DNA of 64,000 nt from the NCBI RefSeq assembly GCF_003711265.1, contig NZ_CP024634.1, positions 744,001 to 808,000 of the forward strand, in the 5' to 3' direction. The position numbers and the translations under genes were made by a program. Source of the DNA: Bathymodiolus thermophilus thioautotrophic gill symbiont (GTDB lineage: Bacteria; Pseudomonadota; Gammaproteobacteria; PS1; Pseudothioglobaceae). A model generated the notes under the pieces. The model was not told the origin of the DNA, searched no databases, and worked only from the letters and a program-made list of their open reading frames with translations. Positions 43,215 through 51,564 of this stretch are shown here, piece by piece; the first letter of the stretch is position 1; each line of letters opens with the position of its first letter.

Positions 43215-44102
43215 CTAAGAAAAAACTCCCGTGGAAAGGTACCTATCTCCTCGGTCGCAAACAATAGTAACAATGATGGCGTTGTCAACTTTTTTGGACA
43301 ATTCAATAGCAGCAGACACTGCACCGCCACTGGAAACGCCAGCAAAAATACCTTCTTGAGTGGCTAAATTGCGAGTAGTTTGCTCGGCAGCAATTTGTGA
43401 AACATCCATTATTGAATCCACTTTAGAGGCATCAAATATTTTAGGCAGATAGGCTTTAGGCCAACGACGAATGCCAGCAATTTTTGCCCCATCTTCAGGC
43501 TGCACGCCAATGATTTGTACGGCAGGGTTCTTGGTTTTTAAGGTAGTGGAAACGCCTATAATCGTGCCAGTTGTCCCCATGGCAGAGAGGAAATGTGTGA
43601 TTTCACCTTTTGTATCTTGCCAAATTTCCTCAGCAGTCGTGTTAATATGTGCCCCTGAGTTGTCCTCATTAGAAAATTGGTCAAGTTGTTTGCCTTTACC
43701 TTCTTTTTCCATCTTATCAGCCAAGTCTCTAGCGCCTTCCATGCCTGCCTCTTCACTTACTAAAATCAACTCAGCGCCATACGCCGCCATCGCATCACGC
43801 CGTTCTTGCGAGAGATTGTCAGGCATAATCAACACCATTTTGTACCCTCTAATTGCCGCTACCATTGCCAATGCAATCCCTGTGTTGCCACTGGTTGCCT
43901 CAATTAATGTATCACCCATGCCAATTTCGCCTCGCGCCTCAGCTTGGGTAATCATATTGAACGCTGCACGGTCTTTTACCGAACCTGCGGGGTTGTTGCC
44001 TTCAAGTTTGAGTAAAATTGTGTTGCTGGGATTGGGGTTTAAGCGTTGAAGTTTAACGAGTGGGGTGTTGCCTATGGTTTGTTCTATGGTTTTGTAATTC
44101 AT
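43215..44102 (-). CDS. cysM: Cysteine synthase B (O-acetylserine sulfhydrylase)
   Basis: A 295-residue PLP enzyme making cysteine from O-acetylserine and sulfide or thiosulfate. The PLP lysine is in GSVKDRAAF (Lys43), the substrate loop in EATSGNTGIALA, and the phosphate-binding glycine loop in SAMGTTGTI. It matches CysM more than CysK by its short length and its ARGEIGMGD and QPEDGA segments. It lies three bases after the TOPRIM-like gene on the same strand, so it may be read through from that module. Confidence 0.93.
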   Translation of the reverse strand: MNYKTIEQTIGNTPLVKLQRLNPNPSNTILLKLEGNNPAGSVKDRAAFNMITQAEARGEIGMGDTLIEATSGNTGIALAMVAAIRGYKMVLIMPDNLSQERRDAMAAYGAELILVSEEAGMEGARDLADKMEKEGKGKQLDQFSNEDNSGAHINTTAEEIWQDTKGEITHFLSAMGTTGTIIGVSTTLKTKNPAVQIIGVQPEDGAKIAGIRRWPKAYLPKIFDASKVDSIMDVSQIAAEQTTRNLATQEGIFAGVSSGGAVSAAIELSKKVDNAIIVTIVCDRGDRYLSTGVFS

Positions 44103-44105
44103 AAC

Positions 44106-44594
44106 TTATTGTCGCCAAGTAATATTAACATTGATATAGTTTTCTTCTAAAAACTTTTTAAATTCGGCATCTCTAGACCATAGTTTTTCAAAATCACAGT
44201 TTTTGAATTTTCCTGCAAGGTTAGCTTGAATGAATTTGCTTGTAAATTCATTTTTATTGCAGGCGCCAAATTCAGTAAACAACTGATCTTTAGTTTGTTC
44301 GCACACATAACTTAATTCATCTTCTAAGTTTTTATTTTGAACGATTAAACAAACATTATATCCTTTTAATTTCTTAAGATTGTCTTTGAATAATTGTTTG
44401 TTTGTTAATGTGTCAGTATCAATGATAAAATATAGTTCTGAACTTTTTGATAGCATTCTAATTATTCTGTTAATGTCACCCTCCCAAAGATTGAATTTTC
44501 TAACCTTTCCTTGTTTGATTATTCCCTTGTCTTTTAAATAAGTTATTAGTTTTTTCTCACTCTCTCCTTCGTAAAAATATTCAACCTGCGACAT
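44106..44594 (-). CDS. TOPRIM-like small protein, partner of the adjacent ATPase (module 2)
   Basis: A 162-residue protein not closely matched to a named family. Acidic residues follow a TOPRIM-like plan: EGESE (9-13), a hydrophobic strand ending in DTD (59-61) and ED/E (91-93). TOPRIM-like partners such as RloB, AbiLii or AriB accompany ATPases in abortive-infection systems and act as nucleases or toxins. The gene starts inside the ATPase stop (TAATG, one base overlap), so the two are translated together. Assignment as a nuclease is inference. Confidence 0.6.
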   Translation of the reverse strand: MSQVEYFYEGESEKKLITYLKDKGIIKQGKVRKFNLWEGDINRIIRMLSKSSELYFIIDTDTLTNKQLFKDNLKKLKGYNVCLIVQNKNLEDELSYVCEQTKDQLFTEFGACNKNEFTSKFIQANLAGKFKNCDFEKLWSRDAEFKKFLEENYINVNITWRQ

Positions 44595-45733
44595 TACAAA
44601 AAATTCTCAATTTTACTGGTATCAGGCAAAGTGCCAAACACATCGTTTTTTACATAACCCAATAAGCTTCTGTCATTTTTGGTATAGCCTAATTTTTCAG
44701 GATGCAAAACTTCAACAAATTCATTTTTTCTCATAAAAGTGTAACTGTGGCTTGGTAAGTTCATTGCTAAAATATCGTAATTATGTGTTGTGTAGAAAAA
44801 CTGAGAATTTGGTTTTAGTTTTTCAATGATTAAATTCAGTATTGAAATTTCTATTTCTGAATGAGAATATGCCATTTTTTCATCTAAGAAAAATGTACAA
44901 TCATCCTTTGACTTTATATGGTGTAAAAAATCAGCAACTTCAATGGACTCTATTGTCCCTCTTGAGAGTCTCATTTCACTATCTTTAATAAAAACTCCAT
45001 CTTTAATAAAAACTTCATCTTTATTGGCAAATTTAACAATATAAGAGTTCCCTTCACTCTCTGAGATTTTACTAACGCTTAATATTGAGTTATCAAAAGA
45101 TTTCAGAATGCCTTCTAAAATGGAAATATTTGGCGTATAAGTTTTTATGAAATGAGGGTCGTTAGAGTTGGAATCACTGAATAGGTAACACCAAATAGAG
45201 GATTGCTCACATAATATTCGACCTAAAGAATGAGCAACAGATTTAAAGCCAGGATTTTCAATGCCATGCTTGTTGTTTTCATCGTATGTAAAACGGGGAG
45301 TTGAGTTTTCCACAGCCAATAAGGTTGCTTTTAAATTAGAAGTTTTCTTTAATTTGCAAACTGTGTGTTGTTCAAAAATCAAGCGATTGATATCAAATTT
45401 AATTAACAATTTGTGTATTTCTTTGCTTTGTGGGGTTATGTATATAATCTCAGCGCTAGCACTTTTCTTTTTATCACCTATTGAGCTTGAGAAATATTTT
45501 ACATCCCTTCCTGCCAAATAATTGTTAATAAAACACATTGTTTTACCCAATGAAGTTTTTCCTGAGGCATTTGCTCCCATTAGAATGCAAACTTTTTTGT
45601 AATTTATTTTTGGAAAATCCGTTAAAAATTCCCCCTCTATGGTTGAATTGGCTATTTTTTTAGGATAAGTAAAGTCAAACTCTGTATCCTTAAACATATA
45701 AAAATTGTCAATTTTCAATTTTAGAAAAATCAT
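44594..45733 (-). CDS. OLD/RloA-like ABC-type ATPase (module 2)
   Basis: A 379-residue single-chain SMC/ABC-type ATPase. Walker A GANASGKT (53-60), an ABC signature-like SRGTIES (about 255), Walker B CTFFLDEKMAYSH (about 279-291, with the catalytic Glu following Asp) and a switch His in YTTHNYD (about 312). This layout resembles RloA, AbiLi or AriA ATPases that guard a TOPRIM partner. The downstream partner overlaps by one base. It has its own possible promoter. Likely part of a phage-defence or stress-response pair; the trigger is unknown. Confidence 0.75.
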   Translation of the reverse strand: MIFLKLKIDNFYMFKDTEFDFTYPKKIANSTIEGEFLTDFPKINYKKVCILMGANASGKTSLGKTMCFINNYLAGRDVKYFSSSIGDKKKSASAEIIYITPQSKEIHKLLIKFDINRLIFEQHTVCKLKKTSNLKATLLAVENSTPRFTYDENNKHGIENPGFKSVAHSLGRILCEQSSIWCYLFSDSNSNDPHFIKTYTPNISILEGILKSFDNSILSVSKISESEGNSYIVKFANKDEVFIKDGVFIKDSEMRLSRGTIESIEVADFLHHIKSKDDCTFFLDEKMAYSHSEIEISILNLIIEKLKPNSQFFYTTHNYDILAMNLPSHSYTFMRKNEFVEVLHPEKLGYTKNDRSLLGYVKNDVFGTLPDTSKIENFL

Positions 45734-45768
45734 AGTTGCATTCCAATATTTGGATTTAAATTGATAGC

Positions 45769-45799
45769 ATTATACTAAGAATTGTATATTATATGTAAA
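45769..45799 (-). promoter_or_regulatory. Possible promoter of defence module 2
   Basis: On minus, TTTACA and a perfect TATAAT are separated by 19 bases, 36 bases before the ATPase start. The spacer is longer than ideal. The 107-base gap to the preceding gene supports a separate start of transcription. Confidence 0.4.
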
Positions 45800-45840
45800 A
45801 GTGTTTAATATATTTGTGGTGTCAACTCACTTATTTATGT

Positions 45841-46404
45841 TTATGGAACTCTCTGACATAAATCTTTAATCCCCAAAAGGAGCATATTGAAACTGACAGA
45901 TGTATTGCTATTGTTTAATTTTAGATAAGGCGTTATTGCTTTTGAGCCTGATATGGGCTGGTATTTTTTATTGGTAATTCTTTTTAATATTTGTTTTGCA
46001 TTGGTTAATTTATCAACATCTCTAAATTTCTTAGAAGCCTGACTTGAGGCTAATGTTTTATTAAAAGCTTGTTCAATTGCTGATAAGTCGCCTAAGTAAA
46101 AATTTTCTAATTCATGGCAAGCAATTCGAACAAGAGACACCTTTGCTTTGCCACTGTTCCTAACTTTGTTTAACAGTTGTTGCTTGACATTTGTGCATAC
46201 AGCAGCATCTTGATCTCTAAGAATTAAAAAAACGGTGTCTGGGCGTTGATAATTTTTTAATTTTTTTTCTATTTGCTTGTCTAAATCACTTTTTCCCTCA
46301 AAGGAAATGACAAGAAACGAAAAATTATCCGGTAGTATTTTGGGTAAGACAATTTCCAGCATTTTTTTTGCAGATCTTTCTTCGGTAAAACAAACTAAAT
46401 GCAC
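45841..46404 (-). CDS. DUF4276-family TOPRIM-like protein (module 1)
   Basis: A 187-residue protein matching the DUF4276 family: VCFTEERSAKKMLE at the start, FEGKSDL, a strand ending in RDQD (63-66), ACHELENFYLGD (Glu98 and Glu100), KFRDVDKL and the SGSKAI motif. The E...DxD...ExE pattern is TOPRIM-like, so nuclease activity is possible. DUF4276 genes are commonly found after an AAA_21-type ATPase gene, as here, with a 10-base overlap. Family identification is from memory of the motif pattern. Confidence 0.75.
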   Translation of the reverse strand: MHLVCFTEERSAKKMLEIVLPKILPDNFSFLVISFEGKSDLDKQIEKKLKNYQRPDTVFLILRDQDAAVCTNVKQQLLNKVRNSGKAKVSLVRIACHELENFYLGDLSAIEQAFNKTLASSQASKKFRDVDKLTNAKQILKRITNKKYQPISGSKAITPYLKLNNSNTSVSFNMLLLGIKDLCQRVP

Positions 46405-47591
46405 TGTTTGCCTAAATTGTTAAAAAATCCTTGTTTCCATAAATAACCCATTTTGTCACCATTTTCCATATAGGTTTTAATTTGCTCGTTTTTAGAGGCG
46501 CGTTTAATTGTCGTGTAACCTTTGTCTTTGACCAGTAAAAATACCTCATCAATTTCAACGGCATTTAAAAAATCAGGAGAGTGCGTGGAAACAAAAACCT
46601 GTTCACCTCGATCGGCATACGCTCTAAATTCTTCTGCCAATTCTTCTAACAAATGCGGATAAAGTTGATTTTCAGGTTCTTCAACGCACAGTAACGGGTA
46701 AGGCTTAGGGTCATAAAGCAAAACCAAATAAGCCAGCATTTTTATTGTTCCATCGGAAATATAGCGCACTAAAAATGGCTTATCAAAGGACTCATCTTGA
46801 ATTTTTAATAATACTTGCCCTGTTTCAATGGTTTGCACCTCTACTTTGGAAATTCCTGGAATTCTTTGCTTTAAAGTATTAATAATGTTATCCAGTATTG
46901 GTTTGTGATTATTGTGCAAATAATCAATGACATTGGATAAGTTTTCACCCAAGGTGGATAAATGTTCGGCATAGTTCGCTTGTTGGATATTGCGTGCTTC
47001 ATTCACATGAATATCAGAGACATGCCAGTTATCAATAAGTTCACTGAGGGCAATAACTGCAGGGAATTTTACAAATTGAGACAAGCCTTTGATGGCTAAA
47101 ATATCGGGCGATCTCAGGGTTTGACCTTCTCGTTTTAAATCTGTTTCTTCCGTAGAGTCAAGCATTTTCTCATTAATAACCGCCTCACCTTCGCCCCTAG
47201 AAAAATCTAAAAATTTCCAAGGATTCCCGTGCTGACCACGGCGATATTTTAAAATTTCTCTATCGACAATTGCCTTGCCATTTTCTTGTGCAATGCTTAA
47301 AGAGTAAGTGATAATCGGATTTTTTTCGTAAGTGTCTTTTGCTCTAAATTTTATTTCAAATTCAATGTTATCATTACAACTGCGACTAATGACTTCATTG
47401 AATCCACCTCGTTTCTCAAAGGCAGTGTTAACATTCGTAGAAAGTGCATCTTTTAAAAAACCAAAGACATTAAAAAGTGTGGTCTTTCCAGAACCATTAG
47501 CGCCAATAATTACGCAGAATCTAGGAATATCTTTCATTTCAGCATTTTTAAACGCCTTGAAATTTTTGATTTTTATAGATTCTATTTTCAT
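46395..47591 (-). CDS. AAA_21/OLD-like ATPase (module 1)
   Basis: A 398-residue ABC-type ATPase of the AAA_21 group. Walker A GANGSGKT (30-37), signature-like YISDGTIKML (about 280), Walker B LLCVEEPENQLYP (about 300) and switch His in VSTHSPDFL. It overlaps the DUF4276 gene downstream. It begins four bases after the thrC stop without a good ribosome site, so it appears to ride on thrC transcription and translation. Probable sensor-ATPase of a two-gene defence or abortive-infection module. Confidence 0.82.
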   Translation of the reverse strand: MKIESIKIKNFKAFKNAEMKDIPRFCVIIGANGSGKTTLFNVFGFLKDALSTNVNTAFEKRGGFNEVISRSCNDNIEFEIKFRAKDTYEKNPIITYSLSIAQENGKAIVDREILKYRRGQHGNPWKFLDFSRGEGEAVINEKMLDSTEETDLKREGQTLRSPDILAIKGLSQFVKFPAVIALSELIDNWHVSDIHVNEARNIQQANYAEHLSTLGENLSNVIDYLHNNHKPILDNIINTLKQRIPGISKVEVQTIETGQVLLKIQDESFDKPFLVRYISDGTIKMLAYLVLLYDPKPYPLLCVEEPENQLYPHLLEELAEEFRAYADRGEQVFVSTHSPDFLNAVEIDEVFLLVKDKGYTTIKRASKNEQIKTYMENGDKMGYLWKQGFFNNLGKQCI

Positions 47592-47595
47592 AATT

Positions 47596-48660
47596 TTACA
47601 TATTATCTAAAATCGCATTTTTAACTTCTTCCATCACTGGATTGATGTTAATCATCTTATCTTTGCATTGAGCAATGGCGGTATCAGGGTCTTTTAAGCC
47701 ATGGCCTGTTAAAGTGCAGACGATTTTAGAGCCTTCGGGGATTTTACCGCTTTTAATGTCAAGCATGGCGCCTGCGAGGGAGGTGGCTGAGGCGGGTTCG
47801 CAGAAAATACCTTCTTTTTCGGTGAGTAGTTTTTGTGCTGCTAGGATATCGTCGTCGCTGATGGCGTCAAACCAGCCGTTTGATTCTTTTTCTACTTTGT
47901 GGGCTAGATCCCAACTTTGTGGGTGGCCAATGCGAATGGCAGTGGCAATGGTTTCGGGGTTATCTATCATTTCACCTTTGGCAAAAGGGGCGGATCCTGC
48001 TGCTTGGTAGCCTACCATTCTGGGGGTGTTGTTGGCTTTGCCTTCTTGATGATATTCTGTGTATCCTATCCAGTGGGCGGAAATATTGCCTGCATTGCCA
48101 ACTGGTAAGCAGTGGTAATCGGGTGCTTCACCCAACTCTTCAATAATTTCAAATGCTGCGGTTTTTTGACCTTGTAAGCGAAAAGGGTTGATTGAATTAA
48201 CAATGGATACGGGGGCGTGGTCAGCCACTTCTTTTACGAGGCGCATGCCATCGTCAAAATTGCCTTTGATTTGGATAATGACAGCACCGTGAATCATTGC
48301 TTGTGCCAATTTTCCCAGTGCGATTTTTCCCTCAGGAATAAGTACAAATGCTTTGATACCAGCGCGTGCTGCATAAGCTGCTGCTGATGCGGAAGTGTTG
48401 CCTGTAGAGGCACAAATAATAGCCTTAGAACCGGCTTCAACTGCTTTGGTTACTGCCATGGTCATACCACGGTCTTTAAATGAGCCTGTTGGATTTAAAC
48501 CTTCGTATTTCACATAAATATCAACTTTTTTACCCAGTAGGGCGGGGATATTTTCTAAGCGAATTAGGGGTGTATTGCCTTCGCCTAGGCTGATAAAGCG
48601 TGTGTTTTCATCAACGGGTAATCTGTCTTTATAGTGGTTAATTAAGCCGGTGTATCTCAT
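47596..48660 (-). CDS. thrC: Threonine synthase
   Basis: A 354-residue PLP enzyme converting O-phosphohomoserine to threonine. The PLP lysine is in PTGSFKDRGM (Lys62), STGNTSASAAAYAARAG is the substrate region, and the glycine loop is VGNAGNISAH. This short form is the type found in many bacteria outside the E. coli class. It follows hom, the preceding pathway gene, with a MITE-like repeat between them. Confidence 0.95.
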   Translation of the reverse strand: MRYTGLINHYKDRLPVDENTRFISLGEGNTPLIRLENIPALLGKKVDIYVKYEGLNPTGSFKDRGMTMAVTKAVEAGSKAIICASTGNTSASAAAYAARAGIKAFVLIPEGKIALGKLAQAMIHGAVIIQIKGNFDDGMRLVKEVADHAPVSIVNSINPFRLQGQKTAAFEIIEELGEAPDYHCLPVGNAGNISAHWIGYTEYHQEGKANNTPRMVGYQAAGSAPFAKGEMIDNPETIATAIRIGHPQSWDLAHKVEKESNGWFDAISDDDILAAQKLLTEKEGIFCEPASATSLAGAMLDIKSGKIPEGSKIVCTLTGHGLKDPDTAIAQCKDKMININPVMEEVKNAILDNM

Positions 48661-48720
48661 TGTTTTCTCCTTCTTTTGGGTTTATGTTCTCTTAAATCTG
48701 TTGATGGAAATAAGAAATAT

Positions 48721-48818
48721 GGGGTCTCTGCGTAAATATGGATGATTGGCAAAAATCAATTTTTGCCTAAATTGTCAAGTGGGTGCTTGATGATTATTCA
48801 TATTTATGTAAAGGCCTC
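48721..48818. repeat. MITE-like repeat A, copy 6 (98 bp, degenerate)
   Basis: Diverged, internally deleted copy between hom and thrC. Ends GGGGTCTCTGCGTAAATATG and the related complement CATATTTATGTAAAGGCCTC. Confidence 0.7.
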
Positions 48819-48835
48819 ATATTGGTTTTTTTGTT

Positions 48836-50113
48836 TTAATCTAATGTTTCTACATGGATGATTTTAATTTCTTCTTGGATAAAATCATGACTTTGAATTT
48901 CTGTAACTGCCACCTGAATATCGCCAGTTTTTACTTGATTGGTGATAATGGCAATGTGTGCGTTGTCTTGCTCGTCAATTTGCTTTTGCACCACTGCTTC
49001 TACGCTGATATTGTGATTGGCAAAAATTGCCGTAATGTCTGCCAATACGCCCGGTTTATCGGTAGCCAATAAGCGCAAATAAAAGATGCTTTCAATGTCA
49101 TTGTGATTTTGATAAGGTATTGCTTCAAATGATTTCCAACCTAAAACATCGTTACTCACTGTGCCTTTAATGACATCAATCAAATCAGCAATTACCGCAC
49201 TTGCTGTGGCTTCATCACCTGCACCAGCACCATAGTAAAGCGTTGGCCCTACGGCATTGCCTTTGACCAATACTGCATTCATCACACCATCAACATTTGC
49301 CAATAAGCGCGTTTTGGGAATTAGGGTTGGGTGTACACGCATTTGAATTTCACCCTTGACCTTCTTGGCAATTCCTAAGTGTTTAATGGAGTAGCCTAGT
49401 TCTGTGGCAAAAGCCACATCTTCGCCACTAATTTCACTAATCCCTTCGGTTGAAACCTTGTTAAATTGCAACTCACAACCAAAGGCAATGGCTGCCAATA
49501 TGGCTAATTTGTGCGCTGCATCAATACCTTCAACATCAAAAGTGGGGTCAGCCTCGGCATAACCCAATTCCTGTGCTTCTTTTAAGACGCTGTCAAAATC
49601 TCTTCCTTTGTCACGCATCTCAGTTAGGATAAAATTACCCGTGCCGTTGATGATGCCAGCCACCATTTCAATTTGATTGGCACTCAGTCCTTGCTCTAAA
49701 GATTTAAGAATTGGAATGCCACCAGCCACTGCCGCTTCAAACAACAAATGTGTGTTATTTGCTTTTGCCAAAGCCAGCAGTTCATTACCATGTGTGGCAA
49801 TCAAAGCTTTGTTGGCAGTAATCACATGTTTGCCATTTTTAATTGCTGTTTCTACCAATTCTTTTGCCAAACCTGTGCCACCCATTAATTCTAATACAAT
49901 ATCAATCGAGTTATTGTTAACAATTTCAGATGGGTCTTGGGTCAGTTGAATGCCTGCTGTTGAACAAATACGAGATTGATTAATATCACGCACTGCGGCA
50001 TGTGTTACTTGGATTTGCGTGTTTGTGCGGCGCTTAATCTCAGTTTGATTTTTTGCCAAAACATTGACAACGCCACCACCAACAGTCCCCAGCCCTAAAA
50101 TTCCGATATTCAT
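48836..50113 (-). CDS. hom: Homoserine dehydrogenase
   Basis: A 425-residue enzyme reducing aspartate semialdehyde to homoserine. NAD(P)-binding GLGTVGGGVV near the start, catalytic domain with NGTGNFILTEM and LGYAEADPTFDVEGIDAAHK, and a C-terminal ACT domain (RLLATDKPGVLADITAIF) for feedback control by threonine. Length is standard for the ACT-containing single-function form. Runs ahead of thrC. It has 288 bases of gene-free sequence upstream, in which I see no certain promoter. Confidence 0.95.
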   Translation of the reverse strand: MNIGILGLGTVGGGVVNVLAKNQTEIKRRTNTQIQVTHAAVRDINQSRICSTAGIQLTQDPSEIVNNNSIDIVLELMGGTGLAKELVETAIKNGKHVITANKALIATHGNELLALAKANNTHLLFEAAVAGGIPILKSLEQGLSANQIEMVAGIINGTGNFILTEMRDKGRDFDSVLKEAQELGYAEADPTFDVEGIDAAHKLAILAAIAFGCELQFNKVSTEGISEISGEDVAFATELGYSIKHLGIAKKVKGEIQMRVHPTLIPKTRLLANVDGVMNAVLVKGNAVGPTLYYGAGAGDEATASAVIADLIDVIKGTVSNDVLGWKSFEAIPYQNHNDIESIFYLRLLATDKPGVLADITAIFANHNISVEAVVQKQIDEQDNAHIAIITNQVKTGDIQVAVTEIQSHDFIQEEIKIIHVETLD

Positions 50114-50401
50114 CGTATTTGTCCTAATGATAAAAGTAAAGAGTCAAATTATACCAATTCGTTTGCGTAAGCCTTGCTTGATTTTATAAGAGGTTTTACG
50201 AGAAAGGGCATTAAAAAGAATGGTTTTTTATCTCTAAATCAAAGCATCAAAATCACCACATTTAAAAGATTCTTGTTTATTTACCAAAACCGCAGGGGAT
50301 GACTTGTAACCGTTCTTTTTTTTACTTAAAAATTGAAATCAATGTTGTTTTTATAAATTAAACAAAAGGAAAAATAGGTACTTAGCGCCACTTGGTATTA
50401 T

Positions 50402-51304
50402 CTATGTTTCAGGCGCACAAGTCCCAAGCCCGACATTGATATTGTCCTTCAACGAGTCCGGCATTAAATACTTATTTTCAGGGCCTAATCGACTTTCAAG
50501 TGTTCGAAACTCCTCTTGATTTAAGGGGCGAGCTTGCGTCATAAAAAAAACATTTGCGTCACTGGGAATCATTTCTTCTTCCCCAAGTTCAACGGTTACC
50601 ATTTTTTTCTCATGACCCATGTCGTCAATAAAACCATCGTAACTTGTTATTTTTTTGATTTTGTATGCTTGCCCCGGTTTAACCAGAGCCTCTGCTTCAT
50701 CTTCATGTGAATACAAGGCAATCGGGGCTGAGCTAGCTGAGTTTTCGATGCCGAAAATAACCCCGATATCACCCTCTGCACCTGTTCTTGAAAAATATGA
50801 AGCCTCTTCAAAGCTGGATGAAAAAGAGGTAAACTTATTGGTTACAAGGTAATCCCCTTCTACCACTTGGGGTGGGTTTTCTGCATCAAGATTATAATAG
50901 GGTTTGCCATTTCCTGATGATCTTGTTGAAGAACTTCCGCGATAGATATTACTGTTAGAAGGCGGGAATTTTTCCAGCGTTTCAGAGAATTTTTTTATTC
51001 TTGTTTGGTAATTACCTACGGTTAGAGGGTCGGATTCTGCAAGACCATCTCCAAGGTAATCATTTACAAAATCATTGCTATCAGTTGTATATTCTGCAAA
51101 ATAATCGCTCTCTGCTTTTGTTAGTTCCAATTCTTCTGTTTGGGCGTACATTTTCTCAGCATGAACTAACTTCGCTTCGCTTCTTGTTGCTCTGTCATTA
51201 TTAGCAAATAAATGTCGTTGTTTGTCCACATCTGGAAAAACTGTTGCGAATGCATTCGTAACGGTTAAAGTGAGTAAGGTAATAAGTAGATAATATTTTT
51301 TCAT
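50402..51304 (-). CDS. Secreted protein with ADP-ribosyltransferase (R-S-E) signature, putative toxin
   Basis: A 300-residue protein starting at the ATG at 51304; a TTG six bases upstream is possible. It has a signal peptide (MKKYYLLITLLTLTVTNAFA). The C-terminal half has the three hallmarks of arginine-type mono-ADP-ribosyltransferases in correct order: IYRGSS (Arg122), FTSFSSSFEEASYF (the S-T-S strand, about 158-170), and the ExE loop in EDEAEALVKPGQAYKI (Glu203 and Glu205). The latter matches the E-x-E-L/V-x-P-G consensus. It would transfer ADP-ribose from NAD to a target protein. It lies downstream of a large lipoprotein gene on the same strand. Target and delivery route are unknown. The DNA is separated from its neighbours by repeats, consistent with transfer. 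Confidence 0.78.
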   Translation of the reverse strand: MKKYYLLITLLTLTVTNAFATVFPDVDKQRHLFANNDRATRSEAKLVHAEKMYAQTEELELTKAESDYFAEYTTDSNDFVNDYLGDGLAESDPLTVGNYQTRIKKFSETLEKFPPSNSNIYRGSSSTRSSGNGKPYYNLDAENPPQVVEGDYLVTNKFTSFSSSFEEASYFSRTGAEGDIGVIFGIENSASSAPIALYSHEDEAEALVKPGQAYKIKKITSYDGFIDDMGHEKKMVTVELGEEEMIPSDANVFFMTQARPLNQEEFRTLESRLGPENKYLMPDSLKDNINVGLGTCAPET

Positions 51305-51332
51305 AATCAATTTTTAAGAGTTAAGTTACAAT

Positions 51333-51491
51333 AAGGCCTTTGTGTCAATATGGACAATCGTCAAACATACACTTTTTATCCATTTGGCAATTTTTAAAAT
51401 CCAGCCTTAATCTTACTAGGGCAGAGTTTAAATAAAATTACCAGTGTGACAAAAATTGAATTTTGCTCATCCATATTTATACCAAGGTCTC
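51333..51491. repeat. MITE-like repeat A, copy 7 (diverged)
   Basis: A diverged but near full-length copy between the lipoprotein gene and the ART-like gene. Ends AAGGCCTTTG and CAAGGTCTC. Confidence 0.7.
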
Positions 51492-51564
51492 CCAATGAAT
51501 AGAGATAATTTTAGCGATCACATCGCCTGTTAAACACTTGATGCAAAAGTCTCACAATAAGAAC

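Noticed and set aside
43208..43345. Upstream extension of the ClC gene into cysM
   Set aside because: The extra 46 residues overlap cysM, have no membrane or ClC similarity and lack a ribosome site; the GTG at 43207 suits the family better.
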